64,000 nt of DNA from Roridomyces roridus (taxonomy: Eukaryota > Basidiomycota > Agaricomycetes > Agaricales > Mycenaceae), in assembly GCA_029378245.1 (NCBI GenBank), contig JARKIF010000025.1, positions 186,001 through 250,000 of the forward strand, given 5' to 3'. Both the position numbers and the translations under genes were made by a program. Every line of letters starts with the position of its first letter. The first letter of the stretch is position 1. Below the pieces are notes generated by a model. That model did no database searches, was not told where the DNA came from, and worked only from the letters and a program-made list of their open reading frames with translations. Below, one piece after another: positions 1 through 11,699 of this stretch.

Positions 1-786
1 GTGGGACAATAAATTCCCAATAAAAACCCGAGACTTTCTATGGAAGTGTATCCACAACACATTCAGAGTCGGAGAATTCTGGGACCACATCCCGGGTGCT
101 GAAATTCGAGGAATATGCCCAACGTGCAAAACTCCTGAGACCCTTGAACACATTGCAGTAGAATGCCAAGCCCCAGAGACAGGCAAAGTATGGAGGCTCA
201 CAAAGCAACTCTGGAACATGAAGTACAATGATTGGCCGCAAATGACCTGGGGGCTAATCCTGGGTAACAACTTGACAAGGTTCAAGACAAATGGAAAACC
301 AATGCCCCAAAAAGACCGCCTCTTCAGCATTCTGGGATCAACTGCGTGGCATCTAATTTGGAACCTTAGAGTAGATCGGGTCATATGAAACCCACACAAG
401 GTAGTAGGCGAGTCCGAAGTGCACAACCGCTGGCTGACAATGATAAATGGAGCATTGAAAAGAGATAGGATCCTTACAGACAAGAGGAAGTTCGGAAAAA
501 TGAGTTTTGATAAACAGGTGGTCCTAAACACCTGGAGCGGAATTCTGCTGGAAGAAGATTCATTGCCGGATGACTGGATTAAAATTAGGGGGGTTTTAGT
601 GGGTATTCTGCCCTTGAGAACAGGTGTAGGTTGAAACACACACGCAGGAGTCCCACACTGGTTGATACCGTGCATAAAGGCATTTCCTCCCGAGCGGCTT
701 AATTCCCGGCTTATATACTGGTTTATTTTTTCCAGTTTCTGCAGACTTATATGCATTATCCAACGCTCCAAAAAAAAAAAAAAAAA
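1..786 (+). mobile_element. LINE-type retrotransposon 3' end (RNase H/zinc-knuckle region, decayed)
   Basis: An open frame runs from base 2 to 634 and enters from beyond the window edge. It reads as the C-terminal part of a fungal non-LTR retroelement polyprotein: a tryptophan-rich linker, then a zf-RVT-like Cys-Cys-His-Cys cluster around bases 107-173 (CPTCKTPETLEHIAVEC), then a conserved tail ending LPDDWIKIRGVLVGIL. A TGA at 386-388 interrupts the frame where an arginine would be expected, consistent with a C-to-T change, so the copy is dead. The stop at 632-634 is followed by about 135 bases of 3' UTR and a run of 17 A at 770-786, as expected for a LINE tail. A second copy of the family, sharing part of the 3' UTR wording, lies at 60.9-61.8 kb. 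Confidence 0.75.
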
Positions 787-1079
787 GGCACCAGGCCTAT
801 GACATTTGACGTGGGAGAAGGTTGATATTCGTCTTCCGGATCTCTGACTCCAATCGGCTGTGTCGGTGTTGTTGTCTTTAACCTTCTTTTTGCCTTCTTT
901 GACTCGGAAATGCTGGCTTTGCCAGCAAAACCCCTTGCTTGTTGTGTATATTAGGGTGAGGAGAAAAGGACAGTGTTGAGTTTGTAGGTCAGTACAGTAC
1001 ATCAAGTTCAAATCAAGTTGGTAACCCGAACAAGGTGCATCATTCAATTGATATCTACCCAACTTTTGGCCCCTTCTTT

Positions 1080-1102
1080 GACCCCTTTGGGGTGTCATAC
1101 AA

Positions 1103-1133
<31 letters not shown>

Positions 1134-1165
1134 GGCCCCTGCACAAGGATGACACGCTTTTCCGG
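1080..1165 (+). ncRNA. U6: U6 spliceosomal snRNA
   Basis: The core is essentially the universal U6 sequence: AATTGGAACGATACAGAGAA, including the ACAGAG box that pairs with the 5' splice site, followed by the AGC triad and the internal stem-loop ending GATGACACGC. It is preceded by a 5' hairpin (ACCCC-TTT-GGGGT) at 1081-1092, the normal 5' stem of U6. The 3' end is uncertain. A TTTT lies at 1158-1161, a strong hairpin (AGACC-TACG-GGTCT) follows at about 1172-1185, and a T5 run at 1199-1203 could be the Pol III terminator. The gene is the expected partner of the intron-rich genes around it. A pseudogene is possible because U6 is often retroposed and a LINE tail lies about 290 bases upstream. 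Confidence 0.85.
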
Positions 1166-1230
1166 AGTGGTAGACCTACGGGTCTCAATATTTATGCATT
1201 TTTGAACAATAGAACCTTGTGCAGGGGCCA
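1133..1230. repeat. 16-bp perfect inverted repeat spanning the U6 3' half
   Basis: TGGCCCCTGCACAAGG at 1133-1148, inside the U6 internal stem-loop, recurs as an exact reverse complement, CCTTGTGCAGGGGCCA, at 1215-1230, just past the T5 run at 1199-1203. The match is directly visible; its origin is unknown. Confidence 0.9.
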
Positions 1231-2515
1231 AGAAAAACACTTTCGTGTATTTTCACCTCCGAGGCCTCCAATAATCATTCTTGCCGCTTGAGTTTTCATT
1301 TCACATTGTACTCACATTGATTCCGAAGAGAACTATCAGAATTACTCCAAACATTGTGGTTCGAGAGCAATGAGTTCAACAAGTTGCATAACCTGGTCCA
1401 AGGAAATCATCTGTTCACCAGGGACATCACAAAAAGGATGATAAGGGACTGAGAGAGGACCTTGGCAAGCAAGATAATAACATGTTCTGAGTGATGATTA
1501 GCAGGTATGTATTAGCTCCGAACATCAATGCTTGAAGTTGAACTCAACAATCCCTCAATGACAAATGTTGCCCCAGCCCTCGATCCTCGTTGCGTGCTGG
1601 CTCCATGGATCTTGCGGCACCCTCCCCGGACTGTATTTCTGTCTGAATACTTTCTGAATAAACCTTGATCTCCAGTGTACTTCCCCTGATTAGTGGGCTT
1701 CCCTGCACTCAAGGATTTTTCTGAAAAATGAACCACGTAGTGCAGGCAGTGCTGACCACAGCCTGAAGTCCGCAATGTAAATCTACCTGTTTGGTAGACA
1801 TGCTGAAATTGCCTCCTAACTTGCCAGTGCTTTCCGGATGAACATCATTGCCCTCACATTCCAAGGTTCGACAATCTTGCATTCTGCTCCAGAGTCCAAA
1901 GAAGACAAATGGAGTTTAAATTCTGGTCGGTTGACACAACTAAAGGTTCAGCCAACCGCCTCAAAGAGGCCTAATCCATCTCATTGCATCGTTTTGTGAG
2001 ATATCAGACAATTCACGCCCACAGAAACCCTTCTCTGCTACGCTAGAGTAGGGGATCTGACCATGTGATTTTCATTCCATATTGTTTACCTACCAGCTGT
2101 CCGCAGATGTATCCGTATCACTGTCCGAAGCCGTGTGGACGTCTGAGGAGTCTGGGAGGAGCCTGAGGCGAGTGGGGACTCGATCTGTACGTGCAGCCTT
2201 CCTTCCTTGGTCACAGTTCTAACAATCAATTTGCGTCAAACGTACCGCCGCACTCTGTTGACTCGGCCGACCTTTCACAAAACCTGAATCAACCAAACAC
2301 ACATTCACATTCTGTTGAATCGCCCCCACTTTTCGTTGTTGACGCAGCGAGATCAATCTATTTGATCCTCGTCACTTGTCCTCCTGCTCTTCTTGATAAA
2401 ATACGCAACCACTCTAGCCGTTGAATTGAATTCAAGATCATATCGGTCCGGGATAAAAGTGGCGATACCGGGCATCATGCGTGCCTTGCAGTCAACATTG
2501 CACCGACTCGAGTTC
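1231..2515. other. no recognisable gene
   Basis: Only short ORFs on both strands, none with a family resemblance or a coherent exon chain. No repeat structure was seen apart from the U6 flanking sequence. Confidence 0.5.
1358..1368 (+). promoter_or_regulatory. possible downstream B box of the U6 gene
   Basis: GGTTCGAGAGC resembles the Pol III B-box consensus GGTTCRANNCC except for the final C's. It lies about 155 bases past the T5 run. In budding yeast the U6 gene uses a downstream B box, so the position is suggestive, but the match is imperfect. Confidence 0.25.
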
Positions 2516-3434
2516 CTAGTCCCCAATTCGCTGAACGTCCGAGTCAATCTCCCGAGCTCTTTGCGTGCTCGTTTGATCGTCACGCCCCCCGACAACAACA
2601 GCCCGCGCATTCAACAATACCTGGCCGCCCATTCCATGAGCTCGCCACTTCAAGTTCGGGGTTAGCAACGTACCAGTAGGCTGTTGGAGTACAACTTGCC
2701 GAGGGTCCAGACCCCGGTAACGTAATACATGTGCGTCGGGAATGCGAAAACAACGAATATCTCTGAGACAGCTACAACGGCTTCGGCATGCTTGAGCAAG
2801 GGAATAGCAGAAGCGAGTGGCTGAGGCGCTTGCCTGTGAGTGTCCCAGTACCGATGGTCAAACGGAGAATGGTCGATAGCTTGTTCTTGATATGCTTGGA
2901 CACAAGAGTTTTACGGCGGAGCTACCAGTATCCTTAGTTGAATTCCGAGATGAGGAAATGCACGACTCACGTAGAAGGTCATGGTTCCTGCAATCAAGAC
3001 ATCACAGCTAGCGCTGCCGACCAGCCACAGCTAAACATGTATCCATGTATGTATGTAAGTGGCAGCGAATGGTCTTACAAGGAGTGTAACTGGCACGTAG
3101 GCGGGATGGCCTGCGTGGCCAGTTCGTGTGACTACGATGCCTTCCGCCACGGAAGCGGAAAATTGTAGAAAAGCCAACTGTGGAACGAATCAGCTGGAGA
3201 GTGACAGAAATTTGAAACGTAGCTCGCACCCAGGTGATCGTCGCACCGATGATCCTGGAATCTGAAAAAGAATAAAGCCGAAAAGCATAGAATATCTGGA
3301 CGATGGCAGCGATTAGTCCAGACATGAATAAAATGGCGGGGTTGATCCACGACTGGAGGCTCTTGCTGTAGATCTCCAGATCCCCGTCCCCGTCCCCGAA
3401 GTCCCGGTACCTGTTACAATAGATCAACGACGGA

Positions 3435-4880
3435 ACTGCATCCAGACCAAGCCGAACCCAGAATAAATCATGAGTGTGTCGGAAAAATCCAGATCTGATT
3501 AGATAGGCATGTAAGCGAATACAAGATGTTGTAATCCCATAATAATTTTGCGGCTTCTGTCGCATCACTTTAGGATTAGAACCGCTTACAATACAGAGGG
3601 TGAATTGCAACGGATCACAGCCTTGCAACCCAAACGACACTCACAATCCATTATAATGGGCTTCATTAGGCAACAAAAAAAAATACATTTGGATCGGCGC
3701 ACGAGCACCGACCCGTCGCTATCTACATACATCACATATTCAACGCGAGGATCCACGCGAACGGCCAGTGGAGCGTGACGGTGCCACGGGTTGCCGCGGT
3801 GATCAGGGAGATGGGGTCGACGACGCGGGGGAGAAGATCGACGGTCGTGAGGAGAGAAGGATGGACACGGATGCGGTGACGGCACTCAAGAGGGTTGCGA
3901 AGGACCCGGTGTCGGTTGACAAGGTGGCTAGTGAACATATGAGTATAGATAAGGAGCAGCAGATAGTAGGCATACGAGAAGACGGCGCTGAGCAGTCAAA
4001 GGACCCGGTGTCGGTTGATGAGATGGCCAGTGAATAGAATGAGAGCAACGGAGGGGACATACCGGAGGAGGAGTGGCACTGTGGCACTAGCCATTCTGAA
4101 AGATAACCCGAGCTTCTTCATCCTGTTGGCGGCGCGAGGAAGCCCACGACTTGGTGATGACAAAATCTTTAGTTGAGAGGTATCAGCAAGAGGGCCAATG
4201 GGACACGCAGGACATACCTTGACTCTGGCCCTCCCGTGTGGTAGCGTCATACTCGTCATAGTGCAAATCCGCGACAGCTGCTCTGTGATTGGGGGCATTG
4301 GAGGTGAGCGGTTCCGGGGGCATGGTGGTTGTGGACAAGAAACGGTGCCGCAGCTCATCTCTTATGTACCCGGAGCTCCACCTGCCCCACGGCCCCACTC
4401 TCCACCACAGGATGAGGTAAGAGGCTCCAAGATGTGAGGTGAGAGTCGACAGTGAGAGTGACAGTGCTGAGGATGTTGAGGAGGTGGGCAACGAGGAGGT
4501 ATTAGGTGCGCCTGGGACTGGACTCTGGAGAGAGGAAAGGTGCGGTAGCAATCGGGTGTTCTCGGACTCCCACCTTGACGGATCAAACCTGATGTCATGG
4601 CTCCACCCTGGACGAAACGCTGGCTTGTCTCGAATTTCCGTTTCCGTGTGGCCTTGAGGAATGAGCGCTAGCACCTGTCGCATGTGACACAGGTTTAATT
4701 TCGATTTATGTGCCCTGGTTCTCAAGTGTAGCCAACCAATCCCATAAGCACTGGCAAGCCGTTGTGAACCAGGGGTCAGCTCAGAACGGATTTCAAACGG
4801 TTAGAATCCACCCCGGGTTGATTACAACGGGTTGGAATCCACGGCAATCCCGTAATCAATTATAATCCTATGTGAGCATT
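3435..4880. other. insertion splitting the DUF6534 pseudogene
   Basis: This segment lies where the DUF6534 paralog has only an intron. It holds overlapping ORFs on both strands (plus strand 3768-4037; minus strand 3996-4725) but no recognisable domain. The minus-strand reading has plausible exon-like stretches ending in hydrophobic segments near 4100. Near its right edge, 4830-4860 carries TTGATTAC and GTAATCAA in inverted orientation. No clear terminal inverted repeat or target duplication was found, so its nature as a mobile element is not shown. Confidence 0.4.
3900..4034 (+). repeat. pair of 36-bp direct repeats
   Basis: Bases 3900-3935 and 3999-4034 share AAGGACCCGGTGTCGGTTGA followed by a diverged end (ACAAGGTGGCTAGTGAA versus TGAGATGGCCAGTGAA). 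In the plus-strand ORF this reads as two copies of KDPVSVD[KE][VM]ASE spaced 33 codons apart. Confidence 0.8.
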
Positions 4881-5150
4881 TTGGGGTTTTTCCGACATGC
4901 TGTGCGGAAAAACTCCAGACACAATACGGCATATACAGTGGCCTTGGCGATACCTCGGTCGTTGGGGAATGTGCAGTAGTAGTAGTCTAGTGTTTTGAAA
5001 ATTGAGTGAAGTTCGGCAACCCACTGCACTCGATGATACTCACAAACTTGCACGATTAAGGATCCCATCAGGCCAGAGTTCATGAGCATCCCCAGAAGCT
5101 GCAAAAACGGTCCTCGTAACAGTTCCAGGGAGGACGGTGAACCCACCCTC

Positions 5151-6298
5151 GGAGTCGTTCTAATGCGCAGACTGGTGAGTCAAGGTCAATTCTCAGAGAC
5201 AACATGGACATACAGTTCTGCAATATCCGAGGGTATGGAAGCGGTCATTCGAGAGAGGGGGGTATTTGAGCGGGCGTTCCTGAATTCGCCACTTACATAT
5301 ACTTCAGTGGTGGCGCGCCCGAATTGTCTGTCGTCAGGGTCTGACAGGGACGGTGGTTGAGATTGAAACCCTGGGCGGCACTATGAATGGACATAGTATT
5401 GAATCCTGTCGAGCGGACTCGCTGAATGTTCAGGCTGCGGCGACGACTGCCATGTGCCAGGGGAATTGTCCATGCGTTTCACGGCGTTCACCCACCTGGA
5501 GGATCTCGACGTGTCCTTGTTGAAGGAGCGCTAGCAGGAAGTCAAAGAAACATTGCACTTCATGAGCCTCGGACCGATGAAATATTGGCGTTTGGCGTGT
5601 ATTCGGGGCATCGACCCTCCGCGACTGCTGCTTGTCCTTGGGGCGTGTTACGATTTAAGTATTCCGACAGCGACCCTTCTGCTGCCTCCCAAAACTTGAA
5701 AGCAGATCTGCACGGTCAGGGCCCAGTCGAATGCATTTCTCCGAGGTCTCCATCGCCTCTCATGAGCACATACTGTGTTCATTTAATCTCGCAGCCCTTA
5801 ACGTGCTTTCATTCAGCGTCGATTCCGAATGCATTCGAATATTCTTTTCACCAAGATTCAAGTATCATTCCAAAACCGACCTTTCTTGGTTCCCAAACCT
5901 CTCTCGTCTCTGCCGACACGTATTCGTGAGTAATAACAATGACGTACACATACTCTCAACTCTCCGGACTGGCCATTGTGTGCGATCGCATCGTGATCCA
6001 CGACGCACGCGAGCAACACGCGAGTACGACACATACCCTGTGAAAATTCCTCAAGTCGGCGCATTGGACTCGGCTCTCGCTGCGATTCCCTCCCTGGAAT
6101 TGATTCACGGCGATTCGCGGTTGCAGATTCAGTCTCTGTGGGCACAGCAGAATTCGACCGTTTTCCGAGCTGGACCTCTGTATGTGTGAGAAGAGGGAGT
6201 GAGAGCGAATTGGACGTCAGAAATGTTGTTGTATCGTGCCGCTATGAGCCATTAAAAGCGCCAAGAAATATACATTCGACAATAAACAAGAAGACAGC
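5151..6298. other. intergenic, no gene recognised
   Basis: A plus-strand stretch at about 5460-5560 reads like a short leucine-rich fragment (TAFTHLEDLDVSLLKER) but is flanked by stops in all frames. It may be a worn F-box/LRR scrap. Nothing else supported. Confidence 0.35.
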
Positions 6299-8517
6299 CT
6301 ATTCCCTATCATTAAACTTCAACCCAGCATCCGCGAGCCGCTTCATACGGCTAATAACCCCTTTGTGCACTGCTTTGTGTGCACGACTATTCCCGCGCTT
6401 GAACGTCGGAGTGACAAACACGCTCTCCAACGGCGTTGTCTTCCAGCGAGACTCGACCATCTTTATCATCACTTTCTCCGAATACATCGGTTGCTCAACC
6501 CCGTCTAGCTCGAGAGTTTCGAGTTTAGGGAGGATAAACTCGGTCGACGAATCAAACAACAGAGATCGGAGGAAGTCGTCGGTGATGTCATGCGCATTGT
6601 ACAAGTTGAGCGATTTGAGGGAAGGGACCTCGGCGAGGAACTTGGAGAAGCCCGGATAGGACAAGTACGACTCATGCACGGAGAGAGACTGCAGTTTGCA
6701 TGCAGAGCGCGCACAGAGACTGCGCATACCCTCAGCACCGGTGCTGTACCAGAGGTCGAGACATTTGAGGCTGGGGAGCGTGAGGGGAGTAAAGACCGAC
6801 GCGTCCTCGACGTAGTTACTCCCGTCCCACTTCAGAGAAACGAGCGGGAGCGTGATTTTGCGGGGTAGAGCGGGCATGTAGATTCCCTGGTTGCCGTTCA
6901 TCTGCAGTTCAAGTCTACGCACCCGGGTGAAGCGCGGAAGCAGATCCACCATATCCTCTACACCCAGCGTGACAAATCGAAAGTCGATGTCCGTGAGATT
7001 GGACCACGGGACGAGGTCTACCATGCACTCAATGTTGAAGACGGCCCAAGCATCAAGTGCGAATTCGCGCAGGAGCGGAGTCTGCTGGAACACAGTGAAC
7101 GGCATTGTGGCTTCTTCCCAGAGATCGCGCGCCTCGTCGGGTCCACCGTCAGCAAAATTACGGTCCGCGAAATGGAGGTCCCGCGAGAGACCCGAGGACG
7201 ATTTGAAGCCGGTATCGCACTCGTGTATGACCTCCAGAGTCAGCGACCCCAACGCAGTGAACAACCCCGGTGGACTTTGGAGGAGGTGCGGGAAATGTGG
7301 TTCGGGGAGTTTGAGGTGGAGGGCACGGATGCGGTGTGCGTTCTCGAGAATGAAATCGACGACGGGATTCCGAGCGGCTGGATAGCAGCTGTGGATTTTG
7401 ATTGATACTGCGCGCGAGCAACTACGTCCATCCACAACGTGACGAGATTCAAGCGGCGTTGGCGAGTTTCTTCGCAGTGAAAGTCGTATTGGATGTCGGT
7501 CCAGAGATCGGCGGTGGCGTGAGTGATCGACCGCCAGCGCTCACAGACGTGAGTGAGGAGCAGGACCGCACGCATGTAGTCGAAGCGCAGCGGGCGCGGC
7601 TTGCGGAACATCTCTGGCACCTCCATGCTCATGCCTTCTAACATCACAGCTATATCATATAACATATTCTCTGGCAGCATGGGCTGCGGGGCGAGAGCGT
7701 CCGCTTGGTATGCGAGGAAGATCTTCGTGAGGATCTCGCCGGGAAAGTACGGAAGGCAAGGACGGCCTTTGGGTGAAGTGGGGTTAGCGACAATGGGCGC
7801 GGGGTTTTGGGAAAGGAGGCCGTGGCAGTAGAAGTGAGCGACCGAGACATTTTGGCCCTCGACGACGCAGTCGGACGGGTGCTGGAGACACTCCTTGCGA
7901 GCGAGCGATGTGCGGAGCGAGTGGATCGAGAGCAAAACGAGCCCTGGCCGTGAATCAGTTTCGTTGCTGATGATATGGGTGATCCGCAGGAGCGTCCAGC
8001 CACTCCCCGCCATACTCGATGACCTGCTCACGCTCGCGAGACATGCACGAAGACGCAATCTAGAAACCATCAGACTTGCACTCCGGAGAAGATCAGGCCA
8101 CGGACCTCACGCGTCGAGAGGACGAAGGACGAGAGGAAGAGAGCCGGATCGGCGGAGTAATACTGGGGGCTGAAGTCGAGTTCATGAACGTCTCATTCGA
8201 CGGGACTAGGGTACTCACGGTCGTTGGACGCCCGCTTTTACAGAGCTGTATACCCACTCCGTCTGTTATCCGCGTCAGAAGGAGTCGACCCAGCGGGCAA
8301 AGCCGACTCACCGTCACGATGACGCCGTTGCCCTGAGAGGTCTCTCGCAGGTAGTGGTCGCTGGTCGTAACTATGTGTGTCGCCGGAGTGCCGATGGAGA
8401 AGGATCGGATCTCCTGGCTCCGTTCTGATTGAGAAGGCGCCTCAACGCATACTCGCTAGGCTGGGCGTTGTCTCCGAGGTCGAGGAGGTACACGACGCCA
8501 CGAAAGATGGGCTCCAT
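6299..8517 (-). pseudogene. BRCT-BRCT-F-box-LRR protein, paralog A (frameshifted)
   Basis: From the ATG at 8517 the order is the same as in paralogs B and C. A first BRCT-like domain (starts MEPIFRGVVYLLDL; ends TEWVYSSVKAGV in a separate exon) is followed by a second (YYSADPALFLSSFVLS, then EYGGEWLDAP and THIISN). Next comes an F-box (LPYFPGEILTKIFL ... LTHVCERWRSITHATADLW), then leucine-rich repeat-like sequence to the stop at 6299. At least three frame breaks are visible, near 8412, 7980 and 7410, each fixable by 1-2 nt when compared with B and C. Intron positions in the N-terminal half match the paralogs. Family knowledge: F-box proteins bring substrates to SCF ubiquitin ligases, and BRCT domains bind proteins or phosphopeptides. 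The combined role is inferred. The breaks may be real decay or sequence error; three in one gene favours decay. Confidence 0.65.
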
Positions 8518-8874
8518 CGTTGCCGGTGCGAGGAAAGAAGGGACCAGGGAGCCAGAGCTTCTTCCTGGGAATGAATAGATAGTTTAAAGGCGTGATCTGA
8601 GTCATTGGGCGTCCGGGGCGCGAGGCAAAGAAGATGTACAGACGTAACAGTCTTGAATGCGCCTACCGGTGCGCATGCCGCAGGGAGACACAGAGGGGGT
8701 CCGTAAATTTTTCATTCACCCAAAACCTCCCCGTTCTCAATGCAGACTCAGTGGCGAACGGGATTGGGATGCATATGATGGTGGCACGGAACCAGGAGCG
8801 GCGTGTTTGTTGCTCTTTGGCAGATGATTGTCACAGTCCGCTTTGTTCCGACCATCCACAGACCATTCCAATAT
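8518..8874. other. intergenic upstream of paralog A
   Basis: Presumed promoter region of paralog A on the minus strand. No TATA-like element or gene is evident. Confidence 0.4.
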
Positions 8875-9133
8875 TAGGGACGGTCAGAGTGCGGTGGTTT
8901 GTCGATTCTCTTGGCGTTTCTGAGTCGATTCTGATGTCGATTCTGATGTCGATTCTGGTCGATTCTCGACAGCCAGAATCGTGGGAGAAACGAGAATCGG
9001 CTCCAATTGCAGAATCGACTCCGGAGTCGCTTCTGCACGCGTTTCCGTTTCCGTTTCTCGAACGGTCATCGAGAATCGACTTGAGAATCGACATCAGAAA
9101 CGACATCAAATCGGTTGACTCTGACCGTCCCTA
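8875..9133. mobile_element. MITE-like element with 16-bp perfect terminal inverted repeats
   Basis: TAGGGACGGTCAGAGT at 8875-8890 is matched by its exact reverse complement at 9118-9133. The 259-bp body is packed with short repeats of GTCGATTCTGAT on one arm and its complement on the other, so it folds on itself. It carries no ORF of note. The ends can be read as TA target duplications around GGGACGGTCAGAGT, which would suggest a Tc1/mariner-type element. No 8-bp duplication is visible. Confidence 0.65.
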
Positions 9134-9530
9134 TTGTACACTTAGGTCCACCGATTCCGGCCTTCCTGAATCCTTTGAGTAGCTCACCACTCTCATCAGA
9201 GTCAAATCGGAGTCTCGCGGCCGCCGCTACTGCCCAATTACTGCCATGCGCCCTTGCCCTGGTTTGAGTCCAGGGCCGAACCTGTCACCTTCCCGTAGTA
9301 AATTCCCCCTTTTTCAGGCCTTTTGTTGTCCAAATTTCTAAGCCGACTGATACGAGAATCAATCACTTGATTTGCGATTTGGATGCGAGCAAGTAATAAA
9401 GGCTAAAGCACAGAGCTGCCGCACGTATCCAGAAAGCCTGCCAATAGCACGGATGATTCTGTTAGCACGACTTCTTCTACTTATGCTGTTACAAGTTGGA
9501 TTCCAAGAAATATCGCTCAAGGGCGCCAAG
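9134..9530. other. intergenic, nothing recognised
   Basis: Region between the MITE and the 3' end of paralog B. No coding signal, repeat or RNA seen. Confidence 0.4.
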
Positions 9531-11699
9531 TCAATCACGAAATTCATAAAGGATGTCCAGCCCCGCTTCCACAGTCTCCAAAAGCCAGTCAATCACTTCA
9601 CGCCGTACCGCCCGCGCATCTTCACTCTCCCCGATGGCTGAACTCGCACGCGTCTCAACGGTGTGACAACCCAGCGGGAATCGGGATTGAACCATCTGCA
9701 TCATGAGCAAGTCGGAAAACCGAGGCCGAGAATATCTGCCGACTTTGAGAATCTCAAGAACCGGCAGGACCGGTGCGAGCCGGTCGAATGTGAGGAAATT
9801 GAGCAGTTGGTCGTCGACAGTGTAGTCAACGAGTTCCAATGAAGTCAGGCAGGACATGTCCCGCAAGAAGTGTGAAAAACGAGCAAACGACACGTGCACA
9901 CCGGTGAGAGCGAGATGCTGGAGTGCAAACGATGAACGCGAATGAAGGTCGAGAAGGCCGATTTCGTCATCATAAGCCGTAATTTCGAGCGACTCGAGGG
10001 CGGGCAGGACAAGGGGAGCAAGGAACGAGGTCGCATTGAACTCATCGCCTGCATTGTCGCATTCAAGATAGAGTTTGCTCAGGGGGAGGGAGATTCGAGG
10101 CATCGGAGGAGGGGAGGACTCTGCCCAACCCAGGCGGAGTGCGAGCCGCTGTGCACTGGTGAACAGAGGCAGAAAATCCGGGATATCGAGTACCCCGAGA
10201 GATCGACCGCAAGTCGATATCTGTGAGCTGGTTCCACGGTACGAGGCCCAGGGCGGACCTGCTGAGAGTACCGAACAACCCCGCATCCATGGTAATACTG
10301 CGGAGCCGCGGAGCACCGCGAAAGCCCCTCATTGGAGAAATGCCCTGCCAGATGGCATCTTCCTCGACGTCGCTGTCCTCTGGCCATGGGTCATCCCACC
10401 ACCATGTGAGTGTCCCTTCGAAATAATCATCTCGAGTTGAGTCGAACAGAGCCAATTCAGGCTTGTACACGGTCATCGACTTGGGAATGATTTTGAGTGT
10501 CAACTCTTCCAGGGCAGGAAAGAGGACGGATGGATGTTGAAGCAGGGGCTGGAAGTGTGGCTCGGGGAGAATGAGGTGTAAGACGTGGATGCGATGCGCG
10601 TTCTCGATGATCCAATCCATTCCAGGGTTGGGAGCGCGGGGATAGCAGCTCTGCACGTGGAGTGTTATTGGGAGGGGAGCACTGAGGTTAATCCAGCGGT
10701 TCACATGGTTTAGAACGCCCCGGTGGCCTTTTTCGGAATGGAAGTGGAAATATATGCGAGTCCAAAGCTCCGCGGTGTTGTGTGCGACGAGCCTCCAGCG
10801 AGCGCACACATGTGGAAGTCTCCAGAGAGGGCGTACAAGGTCCCGTGAATCGAGGGCCTCTCGGAATATTAAGAATACTTCAGCCAACAACTCGTATGGC
10901 AAATAGGGGAGGTCGCGTCGAGAACTATTCCGAGGGATCACTTGAACAATATCCCTAGCCCCCGCGTCAATGATTGTCGGTGGGACAGGTGGTCGGGCAA
11001 GAAGAGCATTGCAAAACACGCGAGCTGCCGAGACTTCCTGGCCGCCTACGAAGACGTTTGGAAGCCGTTCCTTGCGAGCGATTGAGTCCAGAAAACGTTG
11101 TTCGAATATAATGACAGGCCCAATACTCGCAGGGGAGGGGGGAAATGAGCGGGATATGATGTGAGTCGTTTCCTCAGTCGGAATGTCAAGCCACTGGCCG
11201 CCATGCCGGAGGACCGCGCTTCGGTATTCGTGTAGGCTTGACGGCTCAATCTGGCGCAATCGGTCATATCATCCATGGAATGGTGACAAAAACTGACCTC
11301 GCAGCAGGCCGAGACGACGATAGAAGAAAAGAATAACTCGGGGTCGGCGGAGTAATATCGAGCACTTTCGGATAGTCTTCAGAATCGTATTCAATCTGAC
11401 GAGGAAACACTCACGGCTGTTTCACCCCGGCCTTGACTGAGCTGTACACCCACTCGGGCTGCGGAGTCTGTCATTCACGCACGGATCGCAGGCGGCGGAC
11501 TCACCGATACAATGACTCCCGGAGAGCGTACCGAGCTTCCCACAACTGTTCTGCTGTTCGTGATAATCCGCGTCGCAGATCGCCGAGCAGGAGCGACTTT
11601 TCCTCCGTCATCCTCCAGGAGTCGCTTCAGGACGGCACTTGTGGCGACGTCATCCGGCGAGAGGCGGATCTCATATAAAACACCACGAAAGAGTGACAT
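9531..11699 (-). CDS. BRCT-BRCT-F-box-LRR protein, paralog B (one frameshift)
   Basis: Exons run 11699-11505, 11458-11415, 11364-11298 and 11250-9531; introns are 46, 50 and 47 nt. Exons 1-2 encode a BRCT-like domain (MSLFRGVLYEIRL ... PEWVYSSVKAGVKQP). Exons 3-4 encode a second (ARYYSADPELFFSSIVVSA; LHEYRSAVLRHGGQWLD; TTHIIS). The F-box follows (LPYELLAEVFL ... LPHVCARWRLVAHNTAELW), then about 400 residues of leucine-rich sequence. Near 10195 the frame shifts by two missing bases: the upstream DIDLRSIS and downstream GVLDIPDFLP are contiguous in paralog D. The start is the only ATG that keeps the conserved FRGVLY block. Expected product is about 675 residues, probably a substrate adaptor of an SCF ubiquitin ligase; the target is unknown. 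It is tandem with paralog A on the same strand. Confidence 0.7.

Larger units (their letters stand above)
2516..5150 (-). pseudogene. DUF6534-family membrane protein, disrupted copy
   Basis: Fragments follow the exon order of the intact DUF6534 gene at 59.2 kb. The first TM exon (LLGMLMNSGLMGSLIVQV) is near 5090-5030, after an acceptor in TTTTGCAG. The YYYYCTFPNDRGIAKATVYA exon follows at 4990-4900. A TM exon (AILFMSGLIAAIVQIFYAFR) is near 3340-3280. The GKLYSNSLL exon is near 2690, and the C-terminal exon (VLLNARAVVVGGRDD) ends at a TAG at 2516-2518. The intact paralog has the equivalents LYSNSLL and ALLNARAVTIGGR. The piece that should join the second and third blocks is missing. About 1.4 kb of unrelated sequence (roughly 3435-4880) sits there instead, and the middle exons are in different frames, so it is read as a pseudogene. 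The family consists of multi-pass membrane proteins of unknown function. Confidence 0.7.

Noticed and set aside
6891..7385. Long plus-strand ORFs opposite paralog A
   Set aside because: Antisense shadow of the F-box/LRR coding sequence; residues are Ser/Arg-rich with no family resemblance.
8867..9141. 8-bp hAT-type target duplication at the MITE 8875-9133
   Set aside because: The flanking 8-mers TCCAATAT and TTGTACAC do not match; only a TA duplication can be argued.
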